This document shows positions 1-7,387 of a DNA stretch of 64,000 bases, piece after piece. The DNA is taken from contig CABJAC010000001.1 of NCBI GenBank assembly GCA_902363455.1, positions 372,001 to 436,000 of the forward strand, in the 5' to 3' direction. The position numbers and the translations under genes are program-made. Each line of letters starts with the position of its first letter. The stretch's first letter is position 1. The stretch comes from Caryophanales bacterium. Lineage in GTDB: Bacteria > Bacillota > Bacilli > Exiguobacteriales > Exiguobacteriaceae. The notes below the pieces were generated by a model. That model was not told where the DNA came from. It worked only from the letters and a program-made list of their open reading frames with translations, and ran no database searches.

Positions 1-743
1 AACGGACGATGGATGAAGTCGCAAAAGAAATGAATGAAGCCTTAAAATCGGCGACGGTCATGCAAACGGAAGCGGAAAACGGTAAGACCCTCGCGACAGA
101 TTCAGTCGAAGCGATGCATATGATTTCAAGCAAGATGGAACAGTCGGCGACACTGAACGGTCGTTTGACGGATATGACCGGTGAAATCTCTCGGATTACC
201 GATGTCATCAGTGATATCTCGGCGCAGACAAACTTACTCAGTCTCAACGCGTCGATTGAAGCAGCACGTGCCGGTGACGCTGGTCGCGGATTTGCCGTCG
301 TTGCAGCGGAAGTCAAAAAACTGGCTGAACAGACTGCGACGTCTGCGAAAGAAATTACCGATTTGATTTCCGGTGTTAAACGTCTCGTCAACGATACAGC
401 AAATGCGATGACGGACGTCCAAAAAGAAGTCGCGACCGGTGTCGGTCTTGTCGAACAAGCCGGTTCGTCGTTTGAAGAGATTCACCAGTCGACGGAAAGT
501 GTCTATTCGCGTGTTCAATCGGTTGATCAATTGGTCATCAAGTCCGATAAAGAAATTGATCAGGTTGGTTTGACGACAGCGAACATCCTCGCGATGGTCG
601 AAGAAGCATCGAAACATGCGGAGCAAGTCTTACAAGCTTCGAGCCACCAAGCGGCTTCACTTGGTGAAGTTAATGGAGCAATGGAAGAGTTAGTTGCCGT
701 TGCTGAACAATTGCAGGAAGAGACAGGCGCGACGCGTCTATAA
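1..743 (+). CDS. Methyl-accepting chemotaxis protein, C-terminal part (5' end outside window)
   Basis: Only the C-terminal cytoplasmic part is in the window; the frame is open to base 1, so the gene starts upstream. The visible protein is a heptad-rich helix containing the conserved signalling hairpin, seen as [20 protein letters not shown] followed by [18 protein letters not shown]. This is the region that binds CheA and CheW in chemoreceptors. The sensor domain and membrane segments are not visible, so the ligand is unknown, and a soluble receptor is equally possible. A terminator follows and the hag promoter comes next, so the gene sits at the edge of a motility region. Confidence 0.93.
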   Translation, partial: RTMDEVAKEMNEALKSATVMQTEAENGKTLATDSVEAMHMISSKMEQSATLNGRLTDMTGEISRITDVISDISAQTNLLSLNASIEAARAGDAGRGFAVVAAEVKKLAEQTATSAKEITDLISGVKRLVNDTANAMTDVQKEVATGVGLVEQAGSSFEEIHQSTESVYSRVQSVDQLVIKSDKEIDQVGLTTANILAMVEEASKHAEQVLQASSHQAASLGEVNGAMEELVAVAEQLQEETGATRL

Positions 744-748
744 AGAAG

Positions 749-783
749 AAATCGTAGACGGCATCAGCGTCTGCGATTTTTGT
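749..783 (+). terminator. Rho-independent terminator after the chemoreceptor gene
   Basis: The sequence AAATCGTAGACG, a short loop, then CGTCTGCGATTTTT forms a stem with one mismatch followed by a T run. It lies directly after the chemoreceptor stop and before the hag promoter. Confidence 0.85.
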
Positions 784-816
784 TTGAAGTTTTTTATTTT
801 TTTTGAGAGAAACTGT

Positions 817-842
817 TAAACATTTCGGTACGGCGACGATAT
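817..842 (+). promoter_or_regulatory. Sigma-D-type promoter of hag
   Basis: TAAA at 817-820, a 14-base spacer and GACGATAT at 835-842 match the flagellar sigma-D consensus TAAA-N15-GCCGATAT with one mismatch in the -10 box. Transcription would start near 850, giving a leader of about 120 bases. Confidence 0.75.
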
Positions 843-875
843 ATAGAGTGGAAGCAGTCATCGACTACAACCACC

Positions 876-907
876 GCACTACTCTTGGGCCGGCCCAAGA
901 GTAGTGC
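876..907. repeat. Perfect 32-bp palindrome in the hag leader
   Basis: Two 16-base arms (GCACTACTCTTGGGCC and its exact complement) meet with no loop at 891/892. The palindrome lies between the predicted sigma-D start site and the hag ribosome binding site, so in RNA it would form a strong hairpin about 60 bases upstream of the start codon. No T run follows, so it is not an ordinary terminator. Possible roles are mRNA stabilisation or protein binding. Confidence 0.9.
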
Positions 908-968
908 ATCTCGGAGAAGATGGATCTTCAAAGAGACAAAAAAATTATTCCTATGGAGGGAAACTACA

Positions 969-1802
969 ATGATTATCAATCACAACATTACAGCACTTAA
1001 CACACACAACAAGCTTTCTGCAGCAACAGGCGCGCAAAGCAAATCGATGGAGAAACTCGCGTCAGGTCTCCGTATTAACCGTGCTGGCGACGATGCAGCT
1101 GGTCTTGCGATTTCTGAAAAAATGCGTGGACAAGTTCGTGGATTGGATATGGCTTCTAAAAATGCTCAAGATGGAATTTCTTTAATTCAAACGGCAGAAG
1201 GCGGATTGAACGAAGTTCATTCTATCTTACAACGTCAACGGGAATTGTCAGTACAAGCATCTTCAGATACTAACGTAGTTGAAGATCGTAAAGCTTTACA
1301 AGATGAATTCGATCAGTTGTCAAAAGAAATTACACGTATTAAAGATACTTCTCAATTTAATACAATGAATTTATTAGACGGTTCTGCAAATACTACTGGT
1401 AAATTAAAAATCCAAGTAGGTGCAAATACTACACAAAACATGGAACTAGATCTAAAAACAGCGGGTGTAGACCTTACTGCCCTAGATACAAAGGTTACTG
1501 CATTGAAACTGACTGATAACGCAGAAGCAGACAAAGCTATTGTAGAACTAGATAAACAAATTTCATCAGTATCATCTGGACGTAGTTACCTCGGTGCGGC
1601 ACAAAATCGCCTAGAGCATACAATTAACAATCTAGCTACTTCATCTGAAAACTTAACGGCCGCCGAATCACGTGTCCGTGATGTAGATATGGCAAAAGAA
1701 ATGATGAGTCAAACCAAAAATTCAATTCTTGCACAAGCAGCACAAGCTATGCTTGCACAGGCGAATCAACAACCGCAAGGAGTACTTCAATTACTTCGCT
1801 AA
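969..1802 (+). CDS. hag: Flagellin (major filament protein)
   Basis: A 277-residue flagellin that would be exported through the flagellar type III apparatus and polymerise into the filament. It starts with the typical N-terminal D0/D1 helix (MIINHNITALNTHNKLS, then GDDAAGLAISEKMRGQVRGL) and ends with the conserved C-terminal helix (MLAQANQQPQGVLQLLR). The variable centre is short, so this is a minimal flagellin. The ATG at 969 follows ATGGAGGG at 954-960; an earlier in-frame TTG at 885 lies inside the leader palindrome and is not needed. The gene is a composition mosaic: about 53% G+C in bases 1021-1080, 23% in 1321-1380, back to 47% at the 3' end. This suggests the central part was replaced by transfer. 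Confidence 0.97.
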   Translation: MIINHNITALNTHNKLSAATGAQSKSMEKLASGLRINRAGDDAAGLAISEKMRGQVRGLDMASKNAQDGISLIQTAEGGLNEVHSILQRQRELSVQASSDTNVVEDRKALQDEFDQLSKEITRIKDTSQFNTMNLLDGSANTTGKLKIQVGANTTQNMELDLKTAGVDLTALDTKVTALKLTDNAEADKAIVELDKQISSVSSGRSYLGAAQNRLEHTINNLATSSENLTAAESRVRDVDMAKEMMSQTKNSILAQAAQAMLAQANQQPQGVLQLLR

Positions 1803-1808
1803 TATAAA

Positions 1809-1846
1809 CAAATGGATAGGATATAACATCCTATCCATTTTATTTT
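1809..1846 (+). terminator. Terminator after hag
   Basis: AAATGGATAGGAT, a five-base loop and ATCCTATCCATTT form a perfect stem, followed by TTATTTT. It separates hag from the fliB-like gene. Confidence 0.9.
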
Positions 1847-1927
1847 CTCTTTTTATAAAATTTATAAAGTTATAAAATCACAAAAGTTTATGACTTTCAA
1901 ATTATTATAAAAAGGTGGATACATACT

Positions 1928-3166
1928 TTGGAAAAAAACATAACTAGAGAAGTATTAATTCCTCAATATATGAATGATTTTAGATGTATTGGTTCTGCAT
2001 GTGAGGATTCTTGTTGTTCGGGGTGGAAAGTCATAGTTGACGAAGAAACATATAGAAAATATAGAAAGTCAAATCATGTGGACCTAAAACCAAAATTTAA
2101 AAAATACGTAAAAAGACAGAGGTCTCAATCTTCTCCAAGTAATTACGCTAAAATAAAAATGGATATTAATAATTCTTGTTCTTTTTTAACGGAAGACAAA
2201 CTATGTGGCATACAAATGTCATTAGGTGAAGAGTATCTGTCGAATACTTGTACTGTTTATCCAAGAATAATAAATAGAGTAAATAAAGTCATAGAAAAAT
2301 CAGCAACAATGTCTTGTCCGGAAGCGGCTCGTTTAGCATTATTAAACCCAGAGCCATTACAGTTTGATCAAATCGAAGAATTGGCTAGTACAAAGGGATT
2401 CATAATGAGTTCGATTAATCAGAATGTAAATAAAAAAAATGAATTAAAAAATTACTTTTGGGATTTACGAATTTTTTCTATTAAATTAATTCAAAATCGT
2501 TCATATACAATTGAAGAGAGAATGATTTTATTAGGTATGTTTTATCAAAGTCTAGAAAAAAAAATAAATAATAACTCTTATAATGAGGTTTTAAGTACAA
2601 TTAAGTTATTTGAAGAAATGATTTCTGAGAATGCATTCGAAAAATCATTCGAAAAAATTCCTTCAAACTTAAAGGTTCAAATGAAATTATGCGATTTACT
2701 AGTTAATACTAAAATTACTAAAGGGGTATCTAATAAACGGTATCTAGAATGCTTAAATGAAATGATTGAGGGAATAAAAATTGATGAAAGTAATGAGTTT
2801 TATGATAGTGTAACTCGATATAATCAATTAAATAATGATTTCTATCAACCTTTTATGCAGGAGAAATCTTACATACTCGAAAACTATATTGTAAATTATA
2901 TTTTTAAGAATCTATTTCCTCTAGAGAAAGAAAGTTTATTTGAAGATTACATTATGTTAGTTATTCACTATTCTTTAATAAAAATTCATTTGATAGGTAT
3001 GTCTGGTTATCATAAGGGATTATCTTCTGATTTAGTAATAAAATTAATCCAGTCTTTTGCTAAAACAGTAGAACACGACGCAATTTACCTGAGCAATGTA
3101 TTAAAATTCTTTAAAAATAACGATTTTAATAATATGGCTTACATGTCTGTTCTAATAAAAAACTAA
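1928..3166 (+). CDS. fliB: FliB-family flagellin lysine-N-methylase
   Basis: A 412-residue protein. The family methylates lysine side chains of flagellin and carries a cysteine cluster thought to bind an iron-sulfur centre. The cluster is visible: FRCIGSACEDSCCSGWKV (Cys20, 25, 29, 30), then Cys84, Cys93, Cys108 and Cys130 in TMSCPEAARL. I start it at the TTG at 1928, which follows AAAAGGTGG at a normal distance; no better start is seen. It lies right after hag, its likely substrate gene. Base composition is strikingly A+T-rich (bases 2521-2580 are about 17% G+C) and unlike all later genes, indicating horizontal acquisition. Methylase function is inferred from the motif and neighbourhood. Confidence 0.88.
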   Translation: MEKNITREVLIPQYMNDFRCIGSACEDSCCSGWKVIVDEETYRKYRKSNHVDLKPKFKKYVKRQRSQSSPSNYAKIKMDINNSCSFLTEDKLCGIQMSLGEEYLSNTCTVYPRIINRVNKVIEKSATMSCPEAARLALLNPEPLQFDQIEELASTKGFIMSSINQNVNKKNELKNYFWDLRIFSIKLIQNRSYTIEERMILLGMFYQSLEKKINNNSYNEVLSTIKLFEEMISENAFEKSFEKIPSNLKVQMKLCDLLVNTKITKGVSNKRYLECLNEMIEGIKIDESNEFYDSVTRYNQLNNDFYQPFMQEKSYILENYIVNYIFKNLFPLEKESLFEDYIMLVIHYSLIKIHLIGMSGYHKGLSSDLVIKLIQSFAKTVEHDAIYLSNVLKFFKNNDFNNMAYMSVLIKN

Positions 3167-3169
3167 TGA

Positions 3170-3196
3170 CTTAACTTTTTTTAAAATCAAGTTAAG
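3170..3196 (+). terminator. Possible weak terminator after fliB
   Basis: CTTAACTT and AAGTTAAG form an eight-base stem around an A+T-rich loop just after the fliB stop. There is no clear T run, so this is only a candidate. The remaining sequence up to the insertion element (3197-3291) is A+T-rich and I see no gene in it. Confidence 0.4.
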
Positions 3197-3291
3197 ATAA
3201 AACACTTATTTTTCTTTTTTCTATGAAGCTGATTTGCTCGATGGTGTATCGTGTAAGTTAGCTTTTTATCTATTTTATTATTGTTTATACT

Positions 3292-3319
3292 TGACGAATT
3301 GTAATATTAAGTGCAACAC
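3292..3319 (+). repeat. Left inverted repeat of the IS30-family element
   Basis: Starts TGACGAATTG and ends ATTAAGTGCAACAC; pairs with 4319-4346 on the opposite strand. Confidence 0.8.
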
Positions 3320-3397
3320 CTAGTAGAAAACGCAAAAAACCCATAACGACCTCGTGTAGAATAGAGTTACGACACAAAATTCAACGGAGGATTCATT

Positions 3398-4336
3398 ATG
3401 AGCTATGTTCATCTTACCACATCAGAAAGAGTCAAAATAGAGACGTATCTCGAACTAGGTTTCTCCATCCGAAAAATCGCAGGACGCCTTAGGCGTCAAC
3501 CTTCTACGATTTCACGAGAATTGAGACGGAACCCTCACTACGGTGCTGTCCATGCCGACCAGCGCTATGTTGAGCGAAAAAAGAAGTGCGGTGCACGGAC
3601 GAAGTTCACGCTAGAAAAAGGAATCCGCATCCTCGAAAAGTTACTTGAGACGTGGTCTCCGGAACAGATTGCCGGACGTTTATTCCAAGAAGAAGGACTA
3701 TCGTTCAAGACGATTTATCGCTGGATCTACACGGGCCTCGTCGAGGCCGGTTCTGGACTCCTTCGACAAAAGGGGAAGCGTCAGAAACCACGTGAGACGC
3801 GTGGACGCTTCAACGTCGGATTGCCGATCAGTCAACGTCCGTCCGACGTTAGTGGGCGCCAAACGTTCGGTCATTGGGAGCTTGATACCGTCGTCTCAGG
3901 CAGAGGGAAAACCAAGGCCTGTGTCGCAACGTTCGTCGAGCGAAAGAGCCTTTTCTATCTCGCTGTACCGATGACGGATCGGTCCGCTGCATCGATGGAG
4001 TCTGTGATTCAAGCATTACATCTTTACTTCCCTCTGGGAACGTTCCAAACCGTAACGACAGACCGCGGAAAAGAGTTTAGCTGTCATGAACGAATTCGTG
4101 AAACGTTAGGCGTACCGATGTACTTTGCGGATCCGTATTCTTTTTGGCAACGCGGGAGTAACGAGAACGCCAATGGTCTTCTCCGTGAATTTTTCCCGAA
4201 GAGGGCGGATTTTGGTAAGATCAGTCGTTCTGAACTCGCTCAAGCGCTCGCCTGGATCAATGGTAGACCAGGAAAATGTCTTAATTGGAAAACTGCATAC
4301 GAGGTCTTCTGCGAAGAAGTGTTGCACTTAATTTGA
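3398..4336 (+). CDS. IS30-family transposase
   Basis: A 312-residue DDE transposase that would cut and join the ends of its element. The N-terminus carries a helix-turn-helix (LELGFSIRKIAGRLRRQPST, then ISRELRRN) typical of IS30. The catalytic triad is visible: Asp163 in HWELDTVV, Asp222 in TTDRGKEF and Glu256 in SNENANGLLREFFPK. The ATG at 3398 follows CGGAGGA at a good distance. The frame is complete with no stop or shift, so the enzyme may be active. Its G+C content is much higher than that of fliB just upstream. Confidence 0.96.
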   Translation: MSYVHLTTSERVKIETYLELGFSIRKIAGRLRRQPSTISRELRRNPHYGAVHADQRYVERKKKCGARTKFTLEKGIRILEKLLETWSPEQIAGRLFQEEGLSFKTIYRWIYTGLVEAGSGLLRQKGKRQKPRETRGRFNVGLPISQRPSDVSGRQTFGHWELDTVVSGRGKTKACVATFVERKSLFYLAVPMTDRSAASMESVIQALHLYFPLGTFQTVTTDRGKEFSCHERIRETLGVPMYFADPYSFWQRGSNENANGLLREFFPKRADFGKISRSELAQALAWINGRPGKCLNWKTAYEVFCEEVLHLI

Positions 4337-4346
4337 CAAACCGTCA
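4319..4346 (-). repeat. Right inverted repeat of the IS30-family element
   Basis: Reads GTGTTGCACTTAAT inward to outward and ends CGTCA; complementary to 3292-3319. It overlaps the last codons of the transposase gene. Confidence 0.8.
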
Positions 4347-4389
4347 CTTAAAAAAATACGTGCTCTTGAACCTTCTTATTCGTTGACTG

Positions 4390-4416
4390 TATAAATTATC
4401 TCTTGAATGCCGATAT
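4390..4416 (+). promoter_or_regulatory. Sigma-D-type promoter of the flaG-fliDST operon
   Basis: A perfect sigma-D -10 box, GCCGATAT, lies at 4409-4416. TAAA at 4392-4395 is 13 bases upstream and TATA at 4390-4393 gives the usual 15-base spacing. The next gene is flaG, about 45 bases downstream. Confidence 0.78.
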
Positions 4417-4459
4417 ACTACATATGCAAAGAATAGAAGAAAAAAAGGAGTGTTTGTCC

Positions 4460-4816
4460 TTGAATTCCATAAATACAGGAATCCGCCTTCACCTTCCTGA
4501 AAATGTGTTACCTTACGAAGCGACGCGAAATGTTTTCGTCGAAGCAAATCAAGAGGATTTAGCGCAGGGTGGCATTGTCATTTTACCAACGCCGCAACAC
4601 ATTACAAAACTTGAAACGGCTATTGAAAAAGCGAATGTTCAGCTAGAAACGCAACGAACGGGTTTAAAGTTCGTCAAACATGAAAAATTAAATGAATATT
4701 ATATTCAAGTCGTCGATACAAACGATAATGTTGTGCAAGAAATACCGAGCAAAAAAGAACTCGATTTTTTTGCTGCTTTTATGGAATTTAATCAACTGAT
4801 TGATAAACGAATTTAA
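4460..4816 (+). CDS. flaG: Flagellar protein FlaG
   Basis: A 118-residue protein with the FlaG C-terminal domain, seen as YYIQVVDTNDNVVQEIPSKK followed by ELDFFAAFMEF. FlaG proteins influence filament length and are usually encoded beside fliD. I choose the TTG at 4460 because AAAAAAGGAG at 4441-4450 lies nine bases before it; a longer reading frame starting at 4403 would begin inside the promoter. First gene of a run with fliD, fliS, fliT and a small ORF, likely transcribed from the sigma-D promoter at 4390-4416. Confidence 0.9.
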   Translation: MNSINTGIRLHLPENVLPYEATRNVFVEANQEDLAQGGIVILPTPQHITKLETAIEKANVQLETQRTGLKFVKHEKLNEYYIQVVDTNDNVVQEIPSKKELDFFAAFMEFNQLIDKRI

Positions 4817-4839
4817 TTTATAAGGAAGGGACTGATTGG

Positions 4840-6414
4840 ATGGCAGGAATACGTCTAAGTGGTTTAGCGAGTGGAATTGATACAGAAACGATGATCAAAC
4901 AATTGATGCAAGCAGAACGAGCTCCCGTTGATCGTTTATCTCAAAAGAAACAGACTTTGACATGGCAACGCGATGCTTATCGTGAAATGAACCGGGGGTT
5001 ACTTGATTTACGAACGGCTGCAAGTGATATGTTACTATCGAAAAACTATACAGCTAAGACAGCAATCAGTTCGGATACATCAAAAGTCGTTGTAACAGCG
5101 AGTCCAGCAGCGACAGCTGGGAGTGTGACAATTGATAGCGTGGCTCAATTGGCGTCAGCATCATCGCTTGTCATTTCACGTCATGCATCAGCAACGGGAA
5201 CGATTTCGAGTCAAACTAAACTCGATGCCAGTGGATTGGTCGCAAAAGATGGTTCTGGTAACATGGAACTGGAGTTAACGACTTATCAAGCAGACGGGGC
5301 GGCTGGGACACCGGTAACGATGAATTTTGACGGAACAGCAACGATCAGTGATCTTGTGTCGAAAATCAACAACGATAAATCACTTGGGTTAAGCGCTGTC
5401 TTCAATGACATTACCGGAAAATTGGTTTTGACACGTCAGAGTACGGGAAAACTCGCTTCATCGAACGAGATTGTATGGACCGATAAAAATACGCCAGTCG
5501 TTGGTACAGAACCTGTTAAGACAACTGTTGCAGGTAAAAATGCGATATATAGCATCGGTGGAACGGCTCTCGAACAGAAAACGAATACATTCATGCAAAA
5601 CGGTTTGACGATTACATTAAACGGTACGTCGACAACAGCCACAACGATTAATACGAAACTCGATACGCAGGCAAATTTTGATTCAATCAAAAAATTCGTC
5701 GATAAGTATAACGAGATGATTGATAAAATGAATAAAAAAGTCAGGGAAGAAAAATTCCGTGATTTTCAACCGTTGACGGATGCCCAGCGAAAAGAACTCA
5801 GTGAAGATGAAGTCAAGAAGTGGGAAGAGAAGGCCATCAGCGGAGTTCTAAAAAACGACAGCTTCCTTCGTGATGGTATGACTTCATTCCGGAGTGCAAT
5901 TTCTGCGAAAATCGATACCGGTTATTCCTATACAGCTGACGGGAAAACGGTTGAACTCAATTACATGTCACAAATCGGGATTACCTCAACGAGTGATTTC
6001 CGTGATGGCGGCAAGTTAAAGCTGGACGAAACGAAGCTAAAGAAAATGCTCGATGAACAGCCTGAAGGTGTCTATAGATTATTTACAGCCAAAGCACCGG
6101 AACCAGCAAAGGATGCCCAAGGAAATCCGATTCCAAGCACAGCTGGAATCGACGGTTTCGTTCGCCAAATTCAAGGGTTTGCAACGACAATGCGCGATAA
6201 AATTTCAAAAGTCGCAGGACTTGACGGTGCTGTCGCAACGACCTATCGTCTCGGGAAATCACTTGCTGATCTCGATAAGAGTATGTTGACGTGGGAAGAT
6301 AAGTTAAAAACAAAAGAAGATAGCTACTACCGTCGATTCGCGGCGATGGAAAAAGCCATGAGTCAAGCGAATAGTCAATCGGCGACGCTCTCGAACTATC
6401 TTACTCAAGGATAA
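4840..6414 (+). CDS. fliD: Flagellar hook-associated protein 2 (filament cap) FliD
   Basis: A 524-residue cap protein that sits at the filament tip and guides flagellin assembly. The N-terminus is the typical FliD start (IRLSGLASGIDTETMIKQLM), followed by a coiled segment and a variable centre. The C-terminal region, with repeated heptads ending in ANSQSATLSNYL, matches the FliD_C domain. The ATG at 4840 follows AAGGAAGGG. The gene lies 23 bases after flaG and 12 bases before fliS. Its secretion chaperone is expected to be the FliT-like protein encoded two genes later. Confidence 0.96.
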   Translation: MAGIRLSGLASGIDTETMIKQLMQAERAPVDRLSQKKQTLTWQRDAYREMNRGLLDLRTAASDMLLSKNYTAKTAISSDTSKVVVTASPAATAGSVTIDSVAQLASASSLVISRHASATGTISSQTKLDASGLVAKDGSGNMELELTTYQADGAAGTPVTMNFDGTATISDLVSKINNDKSLGLSAVFNDITGKLVLTRQSTGKLASSNEIVWTDKNTPVVGTEPVKTTVAGKNAIYSIGGTALEQKTNTFMQNGLTITLNGTSTTATTINTKLDTQANFDSIKKFVDKYNEMIDKMNKKVREEKFRDFQPLTDAQRKELSEDEVKKWEEKAISGVLKNDSFLRDGMTSFRSAISAKIDTGYSYTADGKTVELNYMSQIGITSTSDFRDGGKLKLDETKLKKMLDEQPEGVYRLFTAKAPEPAKDAQGNPIPSTAGIDGFVRQIQGFATTMRDKISKVAGLDGAVATTYRLGKSLADLDKSMLTWEDKLKTKEDSYYRRFAAMEKAMSQANSQSATLSNYLTQG

Positions 6415-6426
6415 GGAGGATCAGTT

Positions 6427-6795
6427 ATGAACCCATACGCCACATATCAAACGAATTCTGTCACAACCGCTCTACCACAGGATTTAACACTGATGCTCTA
6501 CGAAGGATTAATCAAGTTTACGATGCTTGCGAAACGTAACATCGAAAACGGACTGATCCAAGAAAAAAATACGAATATTCAAAAAGCACAGGCGATCATC
6601 ATGGAATTACAATTGACATTAAATCAATCGATTGCTTTGTCAAAAGACTTAAATAGTCTTTACGACTATATGCAAAGCCGTCTCATTGATGCCAATGTCC
6701 AAAATGATGTCGTTGCGATTGACGAAGTAATAGGTTTTGCGGAAGAGTTCCGTGAAACGTGGAAAGAAGCGATGAAGCTCGCGCGTCAACGATGA
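6427..6795 (+). CDS. fliS: Flagellin export chaperone FliS
   Basis: A 122-residue FliS that binds the C-terminal helix of flagellin and keeps it monomeric before export. The family start is clear (MNPYATYQTNSVTTALPQDL, then TLMLYEGLIKF), and the length is normal. AAGGAGGA lies directly upstream of the ATG at 6427. The stop overlaps the start of the next gene in an ATGA arrangement, suggesting translational coupling. A second, divergent FliS is encoded at 11276-11668. Confidence 0.96.
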   Translation: MNPYATYQTNSVTTALPQDLTLMLYEGLIKFTMLAKRNIENGLIQEKNTNIQKAQAIIMELQLTLNQSIALSKDLNSLYDYMQSRLIDANVQNDVVAIDEVIGFAEEFRETWKEAMKLARQR

Positions 6796-7145
6796 GTCCG
6801 CTCGATCCCCTTCGTCTGAAGACCAAACATCTGATGGAACTCCTTGAGCAGACGCCGGACGAAGAAGTCTATGACGAGTGGCTGCAAAAGATTCAAAACT
6901 TGTTAAATGAACGGGAAGCGTTCATTGCTGCTCACTCGAACTTACTCGCTGGTGCCAATCAGGCGGTTATTCAAGAACTTGTTGCCGACAGTCAAAAAAT
7001 CGACTTGAAATTATCATCAGAAACCGCTAAATTAGGGGTACAAATCAATCAATTGCGCCAGACGAAAACCAGTCGAAAGTCGTATGTTGATCCGTATGAA
7101 GAAGTGGAAGGCAGTTTTTCACCGTATTTTGATTCTCGTCAGTAA
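6792..7145 (+). CDS. fliT: FliT-like flagellar chaperone
   Basis: A 117-residue helical protein in the position of fliT, the FliD chaperone gene, directly after fliS. The ATG at 6792 overlaps the fliS stop (ATGA). Sequence conservation in FliT is low; the call rests on size, alpha-helical composition and gene order more than on a motif. A longer frame from 6759 would run inside fliS and is unlikely. Confidence 0.72.
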   Translation: MSPLDPLRLKTKHLMELLEQTPDEEVYDEWLQKIQNLLNEREAFIAAHSNLLAGANQAVIQELVADSQKIDLKLSSETAKLGVQINQLRQTKTSRKSYVDPYEEVEGSFSPYFDSRQ

Positions 7146-7172
7146 CTTTCTAGATGTAGGGAGGGATCTCGC

Positions 7173-7352
7173 GTGACAAAACGTGAAGACAAGAAGAAAA
7201 AAGTCGTTAAGCCATTTTACCGTTCCGATGGTTCGTACGATCAGTTCATCGAACCGGATGTCGAATCGGAATCCTGGGAAGAAGCGGAACGTCCGATTTC
7301 TGATCTACCGGATGCCTATGAAGAAGAAAAATATCGACGCGAGTCATTGTAA
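7173..7352 (+). CDS. Small charged protein of unknown function at the end of the flaG operon
   Basis: A 59-residue ORF starting with GTG at 7173, preceded by GGGAGGGA at a good distance. The translation begins MTKREDKKKKVVKPFYRSDG and ends in an acidic stretch rich in Glu and Tyr (DAYEEEKYRRESL). It has no membrane segment or cysteine. It lies 27 bases after fliT and just before the operon terminator, so it is probably co-transcribed with the flagellar genes. I do not recognise the family. Confidence 0.62.
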   Translation: MTKREDKKKKVVKPFYRSDGSYDQFIEPDVESESWEEAERPISDLPDAYEEEKYRRESL

Positions 7353-7354
7353 CG

Positions 7355-7387
7355 AAAGAGGACCTTCCACCGCGGAGGTCCTCTTTT
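7355..7387. terminator. Bidirectional terminator between the two flagellar regions
   Basis: AAAGAGGACCT, a ten-base loop and AGGTCCTCTTTT form a perfect stem with A and T runs on both sides. It ends the flaG operon on the plus strand and touches the stop of the diguanylate cyclase gene on the minus strand. Confidence 0.88.

Larger units (their letters stand above)
3292..4346 (+). mobile_element. Intact IS30-family insertion sequence
   Basis: The element is about 1,055 bp with one transposase gene. Imperfect terminal inverted repeats are visible: the left end (3292-3319) and the reverse complement of the right end (4319-4346) share the outer TGACG and the inner ATTAAGTGCAACAC, with 24 matches over the 28 positions. 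The 2-bp sequence CT flanks both sides (3290-3291 and 4347-4348), consistent with the short target duplications of this family. It sits between fliB and flaG, in the A+T-rich island. The complete ends and ORF suggest recent insertion. Confidence 0.88.

Noticed and set aside
876..907. Leader palindrome as a DNA inversion site for flagellin phase variation
   Set aside because: Only one copy is seen in the window, no invertase gene is near, and the site is inside the leader rather than flanking a promoter.
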